Assembly: GCA_964628465.1 (NCBI GenBank)
Contig: CAZVOA010000029.1
Coordinates: forward strand, 1 to 46,367
DNA: 46,367 nucleotides
DNA from: JAFGPS01 sp964628465
Lineage (GTDB): Bacteria > Planctomycetota > Phycisphaerae > Sedimentisphaerales > Anaerobacaceae
Direction: 5' to 3'
Shown here: positions 1-8,582 of the stretch, piece by piece
How positions within the stretch are numbered: position 1 is the stretch's first letter
Layout of the letters: each line of letters opens with the position of its first letter
Notes under the pieces: generated by a model
The model's database searches: none
What the model was told of the DNA's origin: nothing
The model's input: only the letters and a program-made list of their open reading frames with translations
Position numbers and translations under genes: made by a program

Positions 1-112
1 ATTTTGAGGCAATAAGAAATTTATTTCTTGACTTTGAGTTCTTCATAGGTGGTTGAAATAATACAATATTTCTTTTATTTTTCATTCATGATTTATATAA
101 GTATAAAATATT

Positions 113-1189
113 ATGATACAAAAAATAAAAAAAGCACAGGATAAGTTGAATGCGGCCTGCAAAGCGATAGGCAGGCAAATCAACATAATGGAAGTTTGCG
201 GCACACATACGGTTTCAATTTTCCGCAGCGGCGTACGTTCACTTTTACCTGAAAATCTGCGTTTGCTATCCGGCCCCGGCTGTCCTGTCTGCGTTACAAG
301 TCAGGGTTATATCGATATAGTTTTGGAATTAGCCGGCAGGGATGATTGTATCATCGCGACTTATGGTGATATGATTCGCGTTCCCGGAAAAACAGGCTCA
401 CTCGAAACAAAACAATCCAAAGCGGATATAAGAATTGTTTTGAGCAGTGAAGACGCATTGCAAATCGCAAGGGAAAATCCTGACAAGCAAGTTGTATTTA
501 TAGCCGTAGGTTTTGAAACAACTACCCCTGCTTCGGCGGTTGCTGTACAGGAAGCCGCAAGAGAGTCGATAGATAATTTCAGCATTTTGTGCGGGCATAA
601 ACTTGTAGTTCCGGCGATGCGCGCGTTATTGAGTGGGATGAATAATAAAATTGACGCGTTTCTTTGTCCGGGACATGTAAGCGTTATCATTGGATATGGC
701 GCATTCAGAGAAATCGTTGATGATTTCAAAAGGCCCTGTGTTGTCGCTGGTTTCGAACCATTGCAGATAATCGAGGGACTTGCTGAAATATGCAAGCAGC
801 TTGAAGAAGGTAAACCTGAATTAAAATCTTTATACGGCGCAGTCGTAACTGAAGAAGGAAATTCAGTAGCAAAACAAATTGTTAATGAATGTTTTGAGCC
901 GGTAGATGGTTATTGGCGAGGTTTAGGAAAAATAGAAATAAGTACACTTGGACTGAAAAGTAAATATAGCAAATATGATGCGACGAAACGATTCGGTTTA
1001 ATAGAAAAATCAAGTGAAGAAATCGGCGGATGCAGATGCGGTGAAGTATTGTGCGGCCTTATCGATCCTACTGAATGCGCATTGTTCGGTAAGAAATGCA
1101 CGCCTCTCAAACCTGTCGGCCCGTGTATGGTCAGTTCCGAAGGAGCATGTGCGGCATGGTATAAATATGGACAACATGGAAATAAGTGA
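113..1189 (+). CDS. hypD: Hydrogenase maturation protein HypD
   Basis: The 358-residue product matches HypD, the scaffold on which the Fe(CN)2CO group of [NiFe]-hydrogenase is assembled. Visible signatures are CGTHT at residues 29-33, GPGCPVC at 54-60 and the C-terminal Cys-rich region (CRCGEVLCG, then GACAAWYKYG) that ligates the [4Fe-4S] cluster. The length is normal for the family. The ATG at 113 has only a weak Shine-Dalgarno, but no better start lies nearby. It is the first recognisable gene of hypDEAB. HypC, its usual partner, is not next to it in the window and may lie upstream or elsewhere. The stop overlaps the hypE start (TGATG). Confidence 0.97.
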   Translation: MIQKIKKAQDKLNAACKAIGRQINIMEVCGTHTVSIFRSGVRSLLPENLRLLSGPGCPVCVTSQGYIDIVLELAGRDDCIIATYGDMIRVPGKTGSLETKQSKADIRIVLSSEDALQIARENPDKQVVFIAVGFETTTPASAVAVQEAARESIDNFSILCGHKLVVPAMRALLSGMNNKIDAFLCPGHVSVIIGYGAFREIVDDFKRPCVVAGFEPLQIIEGLAEICKQLEEGKPELKSLYGAVVTEEGNSVAKQIVNECFEPVDGYWRGLGKIEISTLGLKSKYSKYDATKRFGLIEKSSEEIGGCRCGEVLCGLIDPTECALFGKKCTPLKPVGPCMVSSEGACAAWYKYGQHGNK

Positions 1190-2211
1190 TGATAAAAGAC
1201 GAAAACGAAAAAATATTACTCGCGCATGGAGGCGGCGGACAACTTTCTGAAGAATTGTTACGAAAGCATATATTTCCGAAGATTCAGAATAAAACTCTAT
1301 CAAAATTGGGCGACTCCGCGGAAATAAATCTTTCCTCAAACTCTATATGTTTTACAACGGATAGCTATGTAGTGAAACCTTTGTTTTTCAATGGCGGGGA
1401 TATAGGCAAGCTCGCCGCATGCGGAACAATAAACGATTTATCTGTTGCAGGTTCAAGACCTATTGCTTTGTCACTTGCGTTAATCATCGAAGACGGTTTT
1501 GAAATAAGTTTGCTCGAAAAGATTTTAGATAGCATTGGGCAAATCACTCGAGAAAATAACGTTGATATAGTTACAGGTGATACAAAAACAGTTGAAAGAG
1601 GAGCAGCGGACAAGATTTTTATTAATACAGCAGGCATAGGAATCAAAATCACCAACGCGGATTTAGGAATCGATAGAATATCCGCTGGTGATAAGATAAT
1701 TATCAATGGAACTATCGGCAACCACGGCATGACAATCATTTCACAACGTGAAGGAATAAAATTCGAGTCGCAGTTAAAAAGTGATTGTGCCGCCCTTTCA
1801 GATTTAACGTGCAAACTATTGGAAAACACAACAGGAATTAAATTTATGCGTGATCCAACTCGCGGCGGATTAGCGGCTACACTGAATGAGATAACAAAAA
1901 GCAGCGGTTTAAGCATAATCATTAAGGAAAACGATATACCTGTAAATAAAACTGTGCAAGCAGCGGCTGATATGCTTGGTTTCGATGTATTAGCAATCGC
2001 AAACGAAGGCAAATTCGTTACTGTTGTTTCACCTGATTCCGCGGATGAAGTATTAAGTATTTGCAGAAAACATCCTTTAGGAAAAGAATCCACGATAATA
2101 GGTGAAGTTGTAACAAGTTCAAATACACCTATTGTTGAGCTTATAACTAAAATTGGCGGCAAAAGAATAGTTCAAATGCCATATGGACGCGAACTTCCGA
2201 GGATTTGCTGA
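1189..2211 (+). CDS. hypE: Hydrogenase maturation protein HypE
   Basis: HypE dehydrates the carbamoyl group received from HypF on its C-terminal cysteine to a thiocyanate, which supplies the cyanide ligands of the [NiFe] site. The 340-residue product has the AIRS/PurM-like ATP-binding features (HGGGG near residue 13, FTTDSYVV, GTINDLSVAG) and ends exactly in the family's reactive tail LPRIC. I start at ATG 1189, which overlaps the hypD stop by one base (TGATG) and implies translational coupling. A GTG one codon upstream is possible but unnecessary. HypF, its partner enzyme, is not in the window. Confidence 0.97.
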   Translation: MIKDENEKILLAHGGGGQLSEELLRKHIFPKIQNKTLSKLGDSAEINLSSNSICFTTDSYVVKPLFFNGGDIGKLAACGTINDLSVAGSRPIALSLALIIEDGFEISLLEKILDSIGQITRENNVDIVTGDTKTVERGAADKIFINTAGIGIKITNADLGIDRISAGDKIIINGTIGNHGMTIISQREGIKFESQLKSDCAALSDLTCKLLENTTGIKFMRDPTRGGLAATLNEITKSSGLSIIIKENDIPVNKTVQAAADMLGFDVLAIANEGKFVTVVSPDSADEVLSICRKHPLGKESTIIGEVVTSSNTPIVELITKIGGKRIVQMPYGRELPRIC

Positions 2212-2555
2212 TGCACGAAACATCAATTGCCGAAAATATATTCAAACAAATATCCGAAGAAGCTGTAAAGCAAAACGCTAAACCTGTAGCCGCGAAAATA
2301 AGCTGCGGAAAACTCAACGCAATAAACGAAGATGTGCTTGTTTTTGCTTTCAACGCGATTGCAAAAGGAACTATTTGTGAGAATATGAAATTAGTTGTTG
2401 AACATAAACCTTTGCAAGCTGTATGCAAAGATTGTAATAACAATTATGAGTTTGATTTTTTAAATATAAAATGCCCGAATTGTCAAAGTGAAAACATGGA
2501 ATTACTGCCTGACTCACCTCTGATTTTGGAAGAAGTTGAATTCGAAATGGAATAA
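2211..2555 (+). CDS. hypA: Hydrogenase nickel-insertion protein HypA
   Basis: HypA is a small Ni/Zn metallochaperone that works with HypB to deliver nickel to the hydrogenase large subunit. The 114-residue protein begins MHETSIAENI, and His2 is the conserved nickel ligand. It carries a zinc site of two CxxC pairs (CKDC and CPNC near residues 70 and 86). The ATG at 2211 overlaps the hypE TGA, like the hypD-hypE junction. The two codons upstream (TTG CTG) are open, but using them would bury the essential Met-His terminus, so ATG 2211 is the start. Confidence 0.95.
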   Translation: MHETSIAENIFKQISEEAVKQNAKPVAAKISCGKLNAINEDVLVFAFNAIAKGTICENMKLVVEHKPLQAVCKDCNNNYEFDFLNIKCPNCQSENMELLPDSPLILEEVEFEME

Positions 2556-2560
2556 ATATT

Positions 2561-3226
2561 ATGAAAAATATTAAAATTGAAAAAAAAATTCTTAGTGAAA
2601 ATGAAAATATTTCTATACAAAATTCTTATACTCTTTCACAAAAAAACATATTATGTTTGAATATGATTTCTTCTCCCGGCTCAGGCAAGACGACTCTTCT
2701 GGCGAGAACCATCAACGAGTTAAAAAATAAAACAAGAATAGGAGTCATAGAGGGTGACATTCAAACAGATATCGATGCTCAGAGAATAAAAGAGACAGGC
2801 GCGCCGGTGATTCAAATTAATACAGAAGGAGCCTGCCATTTATCAGCCGAACAGATAAGCAGAGGAATGAAATTACTTCCTATGAATGAACTCGATTTGA
2901 TTATCATAGAGAATGTCGGCAATCTCGTATGTCCCTCGGCCTTCGAACTCGGAGAGTCGGGCAAAGTTGTTGTTTTGTCCGTGGCCGAAGGTGACGATAA
3001 GCCCGCGAAATATCCTTCCATTTTCGCAAAAGCAAAAGCGATGATTATCAACAAAATCGACCTTCTCGACTATGTAGATTTCGATATCGAAAAAGCAAAA
3101 AAAGACGCGACTGTAATAAATAAAAATCTTGAAATATTTACACTATCCGCAAAAACAGGCCAGGGTATGGACCTGTGGAATAACTGGATACTCGAGCAAA
3201 TCAAAAACTATCAGAAACATGAATAA
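2561..3226 (+). CDS. hypB: Hydrogenase nickel-incorporation GTPase HypB
   Basis: HypB is a SIMIBI-class GTPase that powers nickel delivery with HypA. The 221-residue protein shows the P-loop SPGSGKTT near residue 38, the metal-binding Cys-His pair in GACHLSAEQ, the switch-region IIENVGNLVCPS and the guanine-specifying NKID. It lacks the His-rich nickel-storage N-terminus found in some homologues; its N-terminus is only a short Lys/Glu-rich segment. It starts five bases after hypA and closes the cluster. No clear terminator is visible before the convergent nadD. Confidence 0.96.
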   Translation: MKNIKIEKKILSENENISIQNSYTLSQKNILCLNMISSPGSGKTTLLARTINELKNKTRIGVIEGDIQTDIDAQRIKETGAPVIQINTEGACHLSAEQISRGMKLLPMNELDLIIIENVGNLVCPSAFELGESGKVVVLSVAEGDDKPAKYPSIFAKAKAMIINKIDLLDYVDFDIEKAKKDATVINKNLEIFTLSAKTGQGMDLWNNWILEQIKNYQKHE

Positions 3227-3256
3227 TCCCGGAGTAATTAGATCGGTATTTGTGGG

Positions 3257-3877
3257 TCATATACCATACAATCTTTTTTCTGATATATAGCTAAACACAG
3301 CACTATCAAGCATTTGCGCATATTCCGCCCCGGACGTAATCCTTTTTCTTACCTCTGTACTGCTAATATTAACCAGGGGTGTCGGGATTATATTTCTCTG
3401 CAATTTTTCGACTCTTTCCGTACCCCATATATCTTTATATTTCGAGAAATCGGGTTTGTCATAATCAGCTCTGTACATCATAGCGACATTACACTCGTCG
3501 ATCAATTCCGTGATTCGATACCAATGTGCCAGCTCGTCTAAACTATCTGCGCCGACCAGCCAGTAAAGGCTATGTTCATCTCCATAAACAGACTTGAAAT
3601 ATCTTACTGTATTGATGGTATAACTTGGCAGCGGCTTGCTTATCTCGTAGTCGCTGATTTCATATTTTTCATTTCCTGAGACAGCAAGAGAAAGCATCTT
3701 CATGCGGTCTATGTCACTCACTCTCGGCGATGAGCTTTTTAACGGCGAGCGCTTCGCCGGAATGAATATCACCCTGTCGGCTTTTATGTATTCAGCCGCT
3801 GATTTCGCGACGGTTGTATGACCAAGATGAACAGGATCAAACGTACCGCCAAACAATATAATATTTTTATTACTCAT
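3257..3877 (-). CDS. nadD: Nicotinate-nucleotide adenylyltransferase NadD
   Basis: It adenylates nicotinate mononucleotide to deamido-NAD, an essential cytosolic step of NAD synthesis. The 206-residue protein has the nucleotidyltransferase signature GGTFDPVHLGH at residues 10-20 and the C-terminal ISSTEVRKRI (ISSTxxR) motif. Its length is typical. It is convergent with hypB and transcribed alone. In many bacteria nadD sits beside rsfS, but here rsfS lies about 13 kb away. Confidence 0.95.
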   Translation of the reverse strand: MSNKNIILFGGTFDPVHLGHTTVAKSAAEYIKADRVIFIPAKRSPLKSSSPRVSDIDRMKMLSLAVSGNEKYEISDYEISKPLPSYTINTVRYFKSVYGDEHSLYWLVGADSLDELAHWYRITELIDECNVAMMYRADYDKPDFSKYKDIWGTERVEKLQRNIIPTPLVNISSTEVRKRITSGAEYAQMLDSAVFSYISEKRLYGI

Positions 3878-4204
3878 ATAAATTAATCACAATGTCACTA
3901 TCTATATATACATGACAACAACGAAATATATACTTCAATAAATAATATAAAACACAAAAAGAACAATATCTTCTTATCAATATTTTACTCTTAATCAATT
4001 AATAAATACAAAAAAATATTCAGTAATTTCATAATTGGTGCTTGAAATTTTTATCAAGTATTAGTAAAGTTTTAGACGATAATGAATTATGAATATTTTT
4101 AAACAATATTTATATACTATATTATGAAAATATTAACGTGGTAAACGTTGCCAAAAAAGTAAAATTATAAATGGATTTTGATAGCCAAAAGGAGGTGACA
4201 ACTA
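3878..4204. other. AT-rich intergenic region upstream of the H1-like gene
   Basis: This 327-base stretch has no credible ORF or tRNA. It is very AT-rich and separates divergently transcribed nadD and the lysine-rich gene, so it should hold promoters for both. A small inverted repeat (AACGT-ggta-AACGTT, near 4134-4149) lies in the leader of the lysine-rich gene. I cannot pick a confident -35/-10 pair. Confidence 0.5.
4190..4198 (+). promoter_or_regulatory. Near-perfect Shine-Dalgarno of the H1-like gene
   Basis: AGGAGGTGA is complementary to the 16S anti-SD over nine bases and lies six bases before ATG 4205. It is the strongest ribosome-binding site in the window. It supports the 41-codon ORF behind it being a real and highly translated gene. 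Confidence 0.85.
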
Positions 4205-4330
4205 ATGGCAAAAAAAGTAGCGAAGAAAAAAGTAGCGAAGAAGAAAGTAGCGAAGAAGAAAGTAGCGGCAAAGAAACCAGCTGCGAAAAAGAAAGTAGCT
4301 AAAAAGAAAGTAGCGAAGAAGAAAAAATAA
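4205..4330 (+). CDS. Histone H1-like lysine/alanine-rich small DNA-binding protein
   Basis: A 41-residue protein made almost only of Lys, Ala and Val: units of AKKKV repeated about five times, with one AAKKPAAKKK break. About 25 residues are lysine. Such composition is known from the tails of eukaryotic H1 and from bacterial H1-like proteins, which bind DNA non-specifically and compact the nucleoid; that role is inferred here. A near-perfect Shine-Dalgarno precedes it and a strong intrinsic terminator follows, so it is a self-contained transcription unit. The repeated AAGTAGCGAAGA-type codon pattern makes its length prone to change by slippage. It is too short for many gene callers. Confidence 0.8.
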   Translation: MAKKVAKKKVAKKKVAKKKVAAKKPAAKKKVAKKKVAKKKK

Positions 4331-4383
4331 CAGTGTAACAATTAAAACCATAATAAAAATCAATTCTGTTATGGTTACACTTG

Positions 4384-4424
4384 AAAAAGGAAGGTTTAAC
4401 CACTACAGTCAAACCTTCCTTTTT
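4384..4424 (+). terminator. Intrinsic terminator after the H1-like gene
   Basis: A perfect 14-bp stem (AAAAAGGAAGGTTT at 4384-4397 with AAACCTTCCTTTTT at 4411-4424) encloses a 13-base loop. The T-rich end of the 3' arm and TTTT after one G complete it. It lies about 55 bases after the H1-like stop and well before the lysA promoter. Confidence 0.85.
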
Positions 4425-4472
4425 GTTTTAACTCATCCCAATAACAGCTTTCCTCTTAATTGTAACGCGTGC

Positions 4473-4500
4473 TTGCAATAAACGCGAAAACACTTATACT
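4473..4500 (+). promoter_or_regulatory. Sigma-70-type promoter of lysA
   Basis: TTGCAA (4473-4478) and TATACT (4495-4500) are separated by 16 bases, about 58 bases before the lysA ATG. This gives a leader of about 50 bases in which I see no riboswitch-like fold. It is a pattern match only. Confidence 0.5.
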
Positions 4501-4558
4501 ATCGCTTTATCGTGATATTTTAATATTTATTGAAGTTTTTTTATAAGAAATAGAGAAT

Positions 4559-5836
4559 ATGGATTACTTTAGCTATCAAAATGGCAATTTATTTGCTGAA
4601 AATGTCAAAATAGAGACTATTGCAGAAGCGGCAGGAACACCTGTTTATATATATAGTAAAAATACATTCATTGAGCATTTGCAAAAAATGCAAAAAGCTT
4701 TCAGTAAAATTGATACAACTATATGCTATTCCGTAAAAGCATGCGGCAATATCAATATACTGAAATTCATGGCACAGGCGGGAAGCGGTTTCGATATTGT
4801 AAGCGGCGGAGAATTGTTTAGAGTTCTAAAAGCAAACGGCGACGCGTCAAAAATTGTATATGCCGGCGTTGGCAAAACAGACAAAGAAATTATCGAAGCT
4901 TTGAACGCTGGTATAGGATATTTCAATATCGAATCACAGGAAGAACTTGAAAATCTTATCACAATAGCTAAAACACAAGGCAAAAAAACAAAAGCGGCCC
5001 TGCGAATTAATCCTGATGTTCAATATAAAACTCATGAGTATATTACAACAGGCGTAAAAGAAACTAAATTCGGTGTCGATATCGAACATGCGATTAATAT
5101 CTTTGATAAATACGCGGAAAATAAAAATGTCAGCCTTTGTGCCGTGCATGTTCATCTTGGCAGCGGCGGAAAAACCATAGATCCATATGTAAACGCTGTC
5201 AAAAAGATACTGCCTGTAATAGAAGAGATTCGCAAAAGAGGCCATATAGTCGAAACAATTGATTTGGGAGGCGGCTACGGAGCCGATTACGAATCAGACA
5301 CAGTCCCTTCCGCACAACAATATGCCGATGGAATAGTTCCTTTGCTGAAAGATAAGAACCTCAAGCTTATTCTTGAGCCTGGAAAAAGTATTTGCGCAAA
5401 TGCAGGACTACTTCTTACACGTGTTATCTATAACAAACAGGGAGGGAGTAAAAAGTTCGCTATTGTCGATGCAGGTATGAATGACCTGATAAGACCTTCT
5501 CTTTATAATGCGTTTCACTTTATCTGGCCTGCAAAAGTCGATAAGAAATTTGTTCCATCGCAGCGAGAGCAGAATTTCCGGGCCGATGGCACAGAAATAT
5601 ATGATGTTGTCGGGCCGATTTGCGAAGGAGCAGACTTCCTGGCTAAAGACAGAGCCTTACCTCCTGTTAAACGAGGCGATTTGTTAGCCGTTTTTACAGC
5701 AGGAGCATACGGCTACACAATGAGCAGTAACTACAACGCAAGAGGAAGAGCAGCTGAAGTGCTTGTCGATGGTAATAACTTCTCCATTATCAGAAAAAGA
5801 GAAACATACGAAGATTTGATTGAATTGGAAAAATAG
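4559..5836 (+). CDS. lysA: Diaminopimelate decarboxylase LysA
   Basis: The PLP enzyme decarboxylates meso-diaminopimelate to L-lysine, the last step of the pathway. The 425-residue protein is a fold-III decarboxylase. PLP-binding Lys60 lies in CYSVKACGN, HVHLGSGG and DLGGGYG are present, EPGKSICANAG binds phosphate, and GPICEGADFLAKDR carries the active-site Cys contributed across the dimer. It has its own promoter and is convergent with gph. Carboxynorspermidine decarboxylase is a related family, but the GPICEGAD motif and the length favour LysA. Confidence 0.94.
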   Translation: MDYFSYQNGNLFAENVKIETIAEAAGTPVYIYSKNTFIEHLQKMQKAFSKIDTTICYSVKACGNINILKFMAQAGSGFDIVSGGELFRVLKANGDASKIVYAGVGKTDKEIIEALNAGIGYFNIESQEELENLITIAKTQGKKTKAALRINPDVQYKTHEYITTGVKETKFGVDIEHAINIFDKYAENKNVSLCAVHVHLGSGGKTIDPYVNAVKKILPVIEEIRKRGHIVETIDLGGGYGADYESDTVPSAQQYADGIVPLLKDKNLKLILEPGKSICANAGLLLTRVIYNKQGGSKKFAIVDAGMNDLIRPSLYNAFHFIWPAKVDKKFVPSQREQNFRADGTEIYDVVGPICEGADFLAKDRALPPVKRGDLLAVFTAGAYGYTMSSNYNARGRAAEVLVDGNNFSIIRKRETYEDLIELEK

Positions 5837-5849
5837 TTTATTAGAATTT

Positions 5850-6515
5850 TTAAGTCTTCAGCAAATCAAGTACTTGTAAAGGTGATTCTATAAGTATTTT
5901 TGCGCCGTTTTCTCTCAATTCGTCGGCGGTACGAAATCCCCAAAGCACACCGACCGCGTACATACCAGCCGCGTTTGCGGTTTGCATATCGATATCTGTA
6001 TCGCCAAGGAAAAGAAAATCCGCTGGATCAATTTTAAGTTCCTTAGTAATCTGTAAAGCTGATGTCGGATCAGGTTTGGGCGGCAAACTATCTTTCAATC
6101 CGCGAACAATATTAAATTTCCAGCCAGGTAATAGTGTTTTGATTATAATTTTTGTGTAGTCATCCATTTTATTGGAAAGAACTGCAAGTTTCAAACCCCT
6201 TCTCTGCAATTCATCGAGCAGTTCAGGAATACCCGGATATGGTCTTGTTTTTTCAGCCCAGCGTTTTCCATATTCGACTTTCATATCCGCAAGGAATTTA
6301 TGAACAAGTTTATCATTCACCTGAGCTTTCGGAATAACGCATCTAACCAATCCTTCAAGGCCGAAACCTAAAAATTCTTTATATTCATCAACTGGATAAG
6401 TATCCATTCCATGCGCTTTCAAAATTACATTCATGGAATTGGCCAAATCCTCAAGTGTGTCAAGAAGTGTACCGTCAAGATCAAACAAAACTGCTTTAAA
6501 TCTGGTTTCTTTCAT
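5850..6515 (-). CDS. gph: HAD-family phosphoglycolate phosphatase-like hydrolase
   Basis: A 221-residue HAD superfamily phosphatase. Motif I is VLFDLDGTLLDT with the nucleophile and acid/base Asp pair; motif II SNK and motif III KPDP...FLGDTDIDMQTA follow in order, with a helical cap between I and II. Gph-type enzymes clear 2-phosphoglycolate, but substrates of close homologues vary (for example pyrophosphate in PpaX), so the gene name is tentative. I start at ATG 6515; the longer reading begins at a TTG six codons upstream. Downstream of accC by 56 bases, it may be the last gene of that run. Confidence 0.85.
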   Translation of the reverse strand: MKETRFKAVLFDLDGTLLDTLEDLANSMNVILKAHGMDTYPVDEYKEFLGFGLEGLVRCVIPKAQVNDKLVHKFLADMKVEYGKRWAEKTRPYPGIPELLDELQRRGLKLAVLSNKMDDYTKIIIKTLLPGWKFNIVRGLKDSLPPKPDPTSALQITKELKIDPADFLFLGDTDIDMQTANAAGMYAVGVLWGFRTADELRENGAKILIESPLQVLDLLKT

Positions 6516-6571
6516 AGTTTTTATATCGAACAAATAGAAATGGCGAACAACATGATTAAAGAAACAATATA

Positions 6572-7909
6572 CTAAAAGTTTCTTTCGATAAAACCTGTAT
6601 CGACTTCATTTTTAATAAAAAGATTGTGCGACAGGATTTCAAGGCAAGCTGGAATAGTTGTTTTAATCGGCTCGATAACGAATTCACCCAAGGCTCTTTT
6701 CATAGTTGTAATAGCTTCTTCGCGTGTTTTTTGATGAACTATTACTTTCGCTATCATCGAATCATATGTAGGTGAAACGTTCCAGCCCTGATGAACATGC
6801 GTATCGACACGAACTCCGAATCCACCCGGCGGAATATATCGTGTTATTCTTCCAGGACATGGAGAGAAATTATTTGCAGGGTCTTCCGCGTTAACTCTGC
6901 ATTCCATAGCAACACCGTTAAGCTTAATATTCTTTTGGCTCAACTTTAAAGGCATACCCGAAGCGATTTGAAGCTGCAATTTAATTAAGTCGTGACCTGT
7001 AACCATTTCCGTAACAGGATGCTCGACCTGTATTCTTGCGTTCGCTTCAATGAAATAGAAGTTTTTATTTTTATCAAGAAGAAATTCTACCGTAGCGGCG
7101 TTTACATATTTGGATTCTTTTATAATTCTCAACGCGGATTCACAAAGCGCCTCGCGTGTATTTTTATCAAGAATCGGACAAGGTGATTCCTCTATCATTT
7201 TCTGATGTCTTCGCTGGATAGAGCAGTCTCTTTCATAAAAATGAACCGCGTTGCCCTGGCTATCAGCCATAACCTGAACTTCGACATGCCTCGGCTCGAT
7301 GATATATTTTTCCATATATACATCACCATTTCCGAAAGCAATTTCAGCTTCAGCGCGGGCGGAACTTATAGCGGAACGAAGAGAAATATCATTATGAACA
7401 ATTCTCATTCCCCTGCCGCCGCCTCCGGCAGAGGCTTTAATTATAACCGGGTAACCCATTTCGTTAGCGAGTTTCATGGCTTCTGCATCATTTTCAATTG
7501 TTCCTTCTGAACCTGGAACACATTGTACTTTCGCCTGCTTCGCGATTCTTCGAGCCATAACTTTATCGCCAAGATTTTTCATAGCTTCTACAGGCGGGCC
7601 GATAAACGCTATGCCGCATTCACTGCATATCTGTGCGAATTCGGTATTTTCGGCTAAGAAACCATAACCGGGATGAATTGCTTCTGCATCGGTAATTTCA
7701 GCGGCACTGATGATGCGTGATATATTGAGATAACTTTTTGAACAATCCGCGGGACCTATACAAATTGCTTCGTCGGCCTGTTGTAAATACGGAGCGTCTT
7801 TATCGGCTTCCGAATAAACCGCTACTGCTTCTATATTAAGTTCATGGCAGGCCCGAATAATTCTAAGCGCTATTTCACCACGATTTGCAATCAGAATTTT
7901 TGAAAACAT
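6572..7909 (-). CDS. accC: Acetyl-CoA carboxylase, biotin carboxylase subunit AccC
   Basis: It carboxylates the biotin carried on AccB using ATP and bicarbonate, the first half of malonyl-CoA formation. The 445-residue protein has the family length. It opens with ILIANRGEIALRIIRA, has the ATP-grasp glycine loop KASAGGGGRGM, the MEKYIIEPRHVEVQ segment and the catalytic EANARIQVEHPVTEM region. It follows accB by 43 bases as an accB-accC operon. The transferase genes accA and accD are not in the window. Confidence 0.97.
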   Translation of the reverse strand: MFSKILIANRGEIALRIIRACHELNIEAVAVYSEADKDAPYLQQADEAICIGPADCSKSYLNISRIISAAEITDAEAIHPGYGFLAENTEFAQICSECGIAFIGPPVEAMKNLGDKVMARRIAKQAKVQCVPGSEGTIENDAEAMKLANEMGYPVIIKASAGGGGRGMRIVHNDISLRSAISSARAEAEIAFGNGDVYMEKYIIEPRHVEVQVMADSQGNAVHFYERDCSIQRRHQKMIEESPCPILDKNTREALCESALRIIKESKYVNAATVEFLLDKNKNFYFIEANARIQVEHPVTEMVTGHDLIKLQLQIASGMPLKLSQKNIKLNGVAMECRVNAEDPANNFSPCPGRITRYIPPGGFGVRVDTHVHQGWNVSPTYDSMIAKVIVHQKTREEAITTMKRALGEFVIEPIKTTIPACLEILSHNLFIKNEVDTGFIERNF

Positions 7910-7952
7910 ATTCCCCTTCTCTTATGACCGTTGCAGGGACTATTCATCCCGG

Positions 7953-8423
7953 TTAATCCGGTTTGACCTTGAAAAGAACCTGACCGTATTCTACCGCCTG
8001 ACCATCGGATACACATACTTCAGCAATAGTACCATTGGTCTCTGCTTTAATTTCATTCATAACTTTCATTGCTTCGATAATGCAGACTACTGTTTGAGAA
8101 TCCACCGCACTGCCTATTTCTACAAACGGGTCAGAATCAGGACTTGGTTTGGCGTAAAAAGTACCGACCAGAGGTGATTTTATAGCAATTAAGTTATCTT
8201 CGACAGGAGCCGATGCGCCAGAAACACCTGTTGGGGATGGCATCATTTCGTGTTTCATCATCGGCATTGACGTTATTATAGGCCCGGATAATGATTGAGG
8301 CTGGTTTTTCTTGAGATGTATAGCACTATCGCCCTGCTTTATCTCAATCTCATCAAGCCCGTTTTGCTTCATTATATCAATTAATTCTTTTATTTTTTTT
8401 AAGTCGATGTCTTTGTCCGCCAT
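7953..8423 (-). CDS. accB: Biotin carboxyl carrier protein AccB
   Basis: The 156-residue carrier of acetyl-CoA carboxylase. The N-terminal segment is charged (DIDLKKIKELIDIMKQ), the middle is a Pro/Ser-rich linker (about 45-75), and the C-terminal biotinyl domain has the canonical EAMKVMNEI motif in which the Met-flanked Lys is biotinylated. It lies upstream of accC in the same orientation. The fatty-acid synthesis role follows from the family. Confidence 0.97.
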   Translation of the reverse strand: MADKDIDLKKIKELIDIMKQNGLDEIEIKQGDSAIHLKKNQPQSLSGPIITSMPMMKHEMMPSPTGVSGASAPVEDNLIAIKSPLVGTFYAKPSPDSDPFVEIGSAVDSQTVVCIIEAMKVMNEIKAETNGTIAEVCVSDGQAVEYGQVLFKVKPD

Positions 8424-8582
8424 CGCCGTATTCCTTTTCTATTAGTTCACATTGCGTACTTTCTTCTATGCAATGAAAAAGAAGTTAAAGAGGAAGTATA
8501 ACGCCCAAAAGAAGTAATTGCAAGTAATTTCCCGTCACGGATAAAAAAACAAAATGGCTTACAGAATATGAGATAATGAGGA

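Noticed and set aside
1..112. A hypC gene before hypD.
   Set aside because: Only a 17-codon tail of an open frame (to TGA at about 51) is visible, and it has no HypC or HypF features.
1365..2162. A 265-codon antisense open frame inside hypE.
   Set aside because: It lies opposite a gene with clear HypE motifs, its product is of low complexity (Ser/Ile/Pro rich) and matches no family.
4205..4330. The KKVA codon repeats as a simple tandem repeat without a gene.
   Set aside because: The near-perfect SD, in-frame stop and following terminator argue for a real gene.
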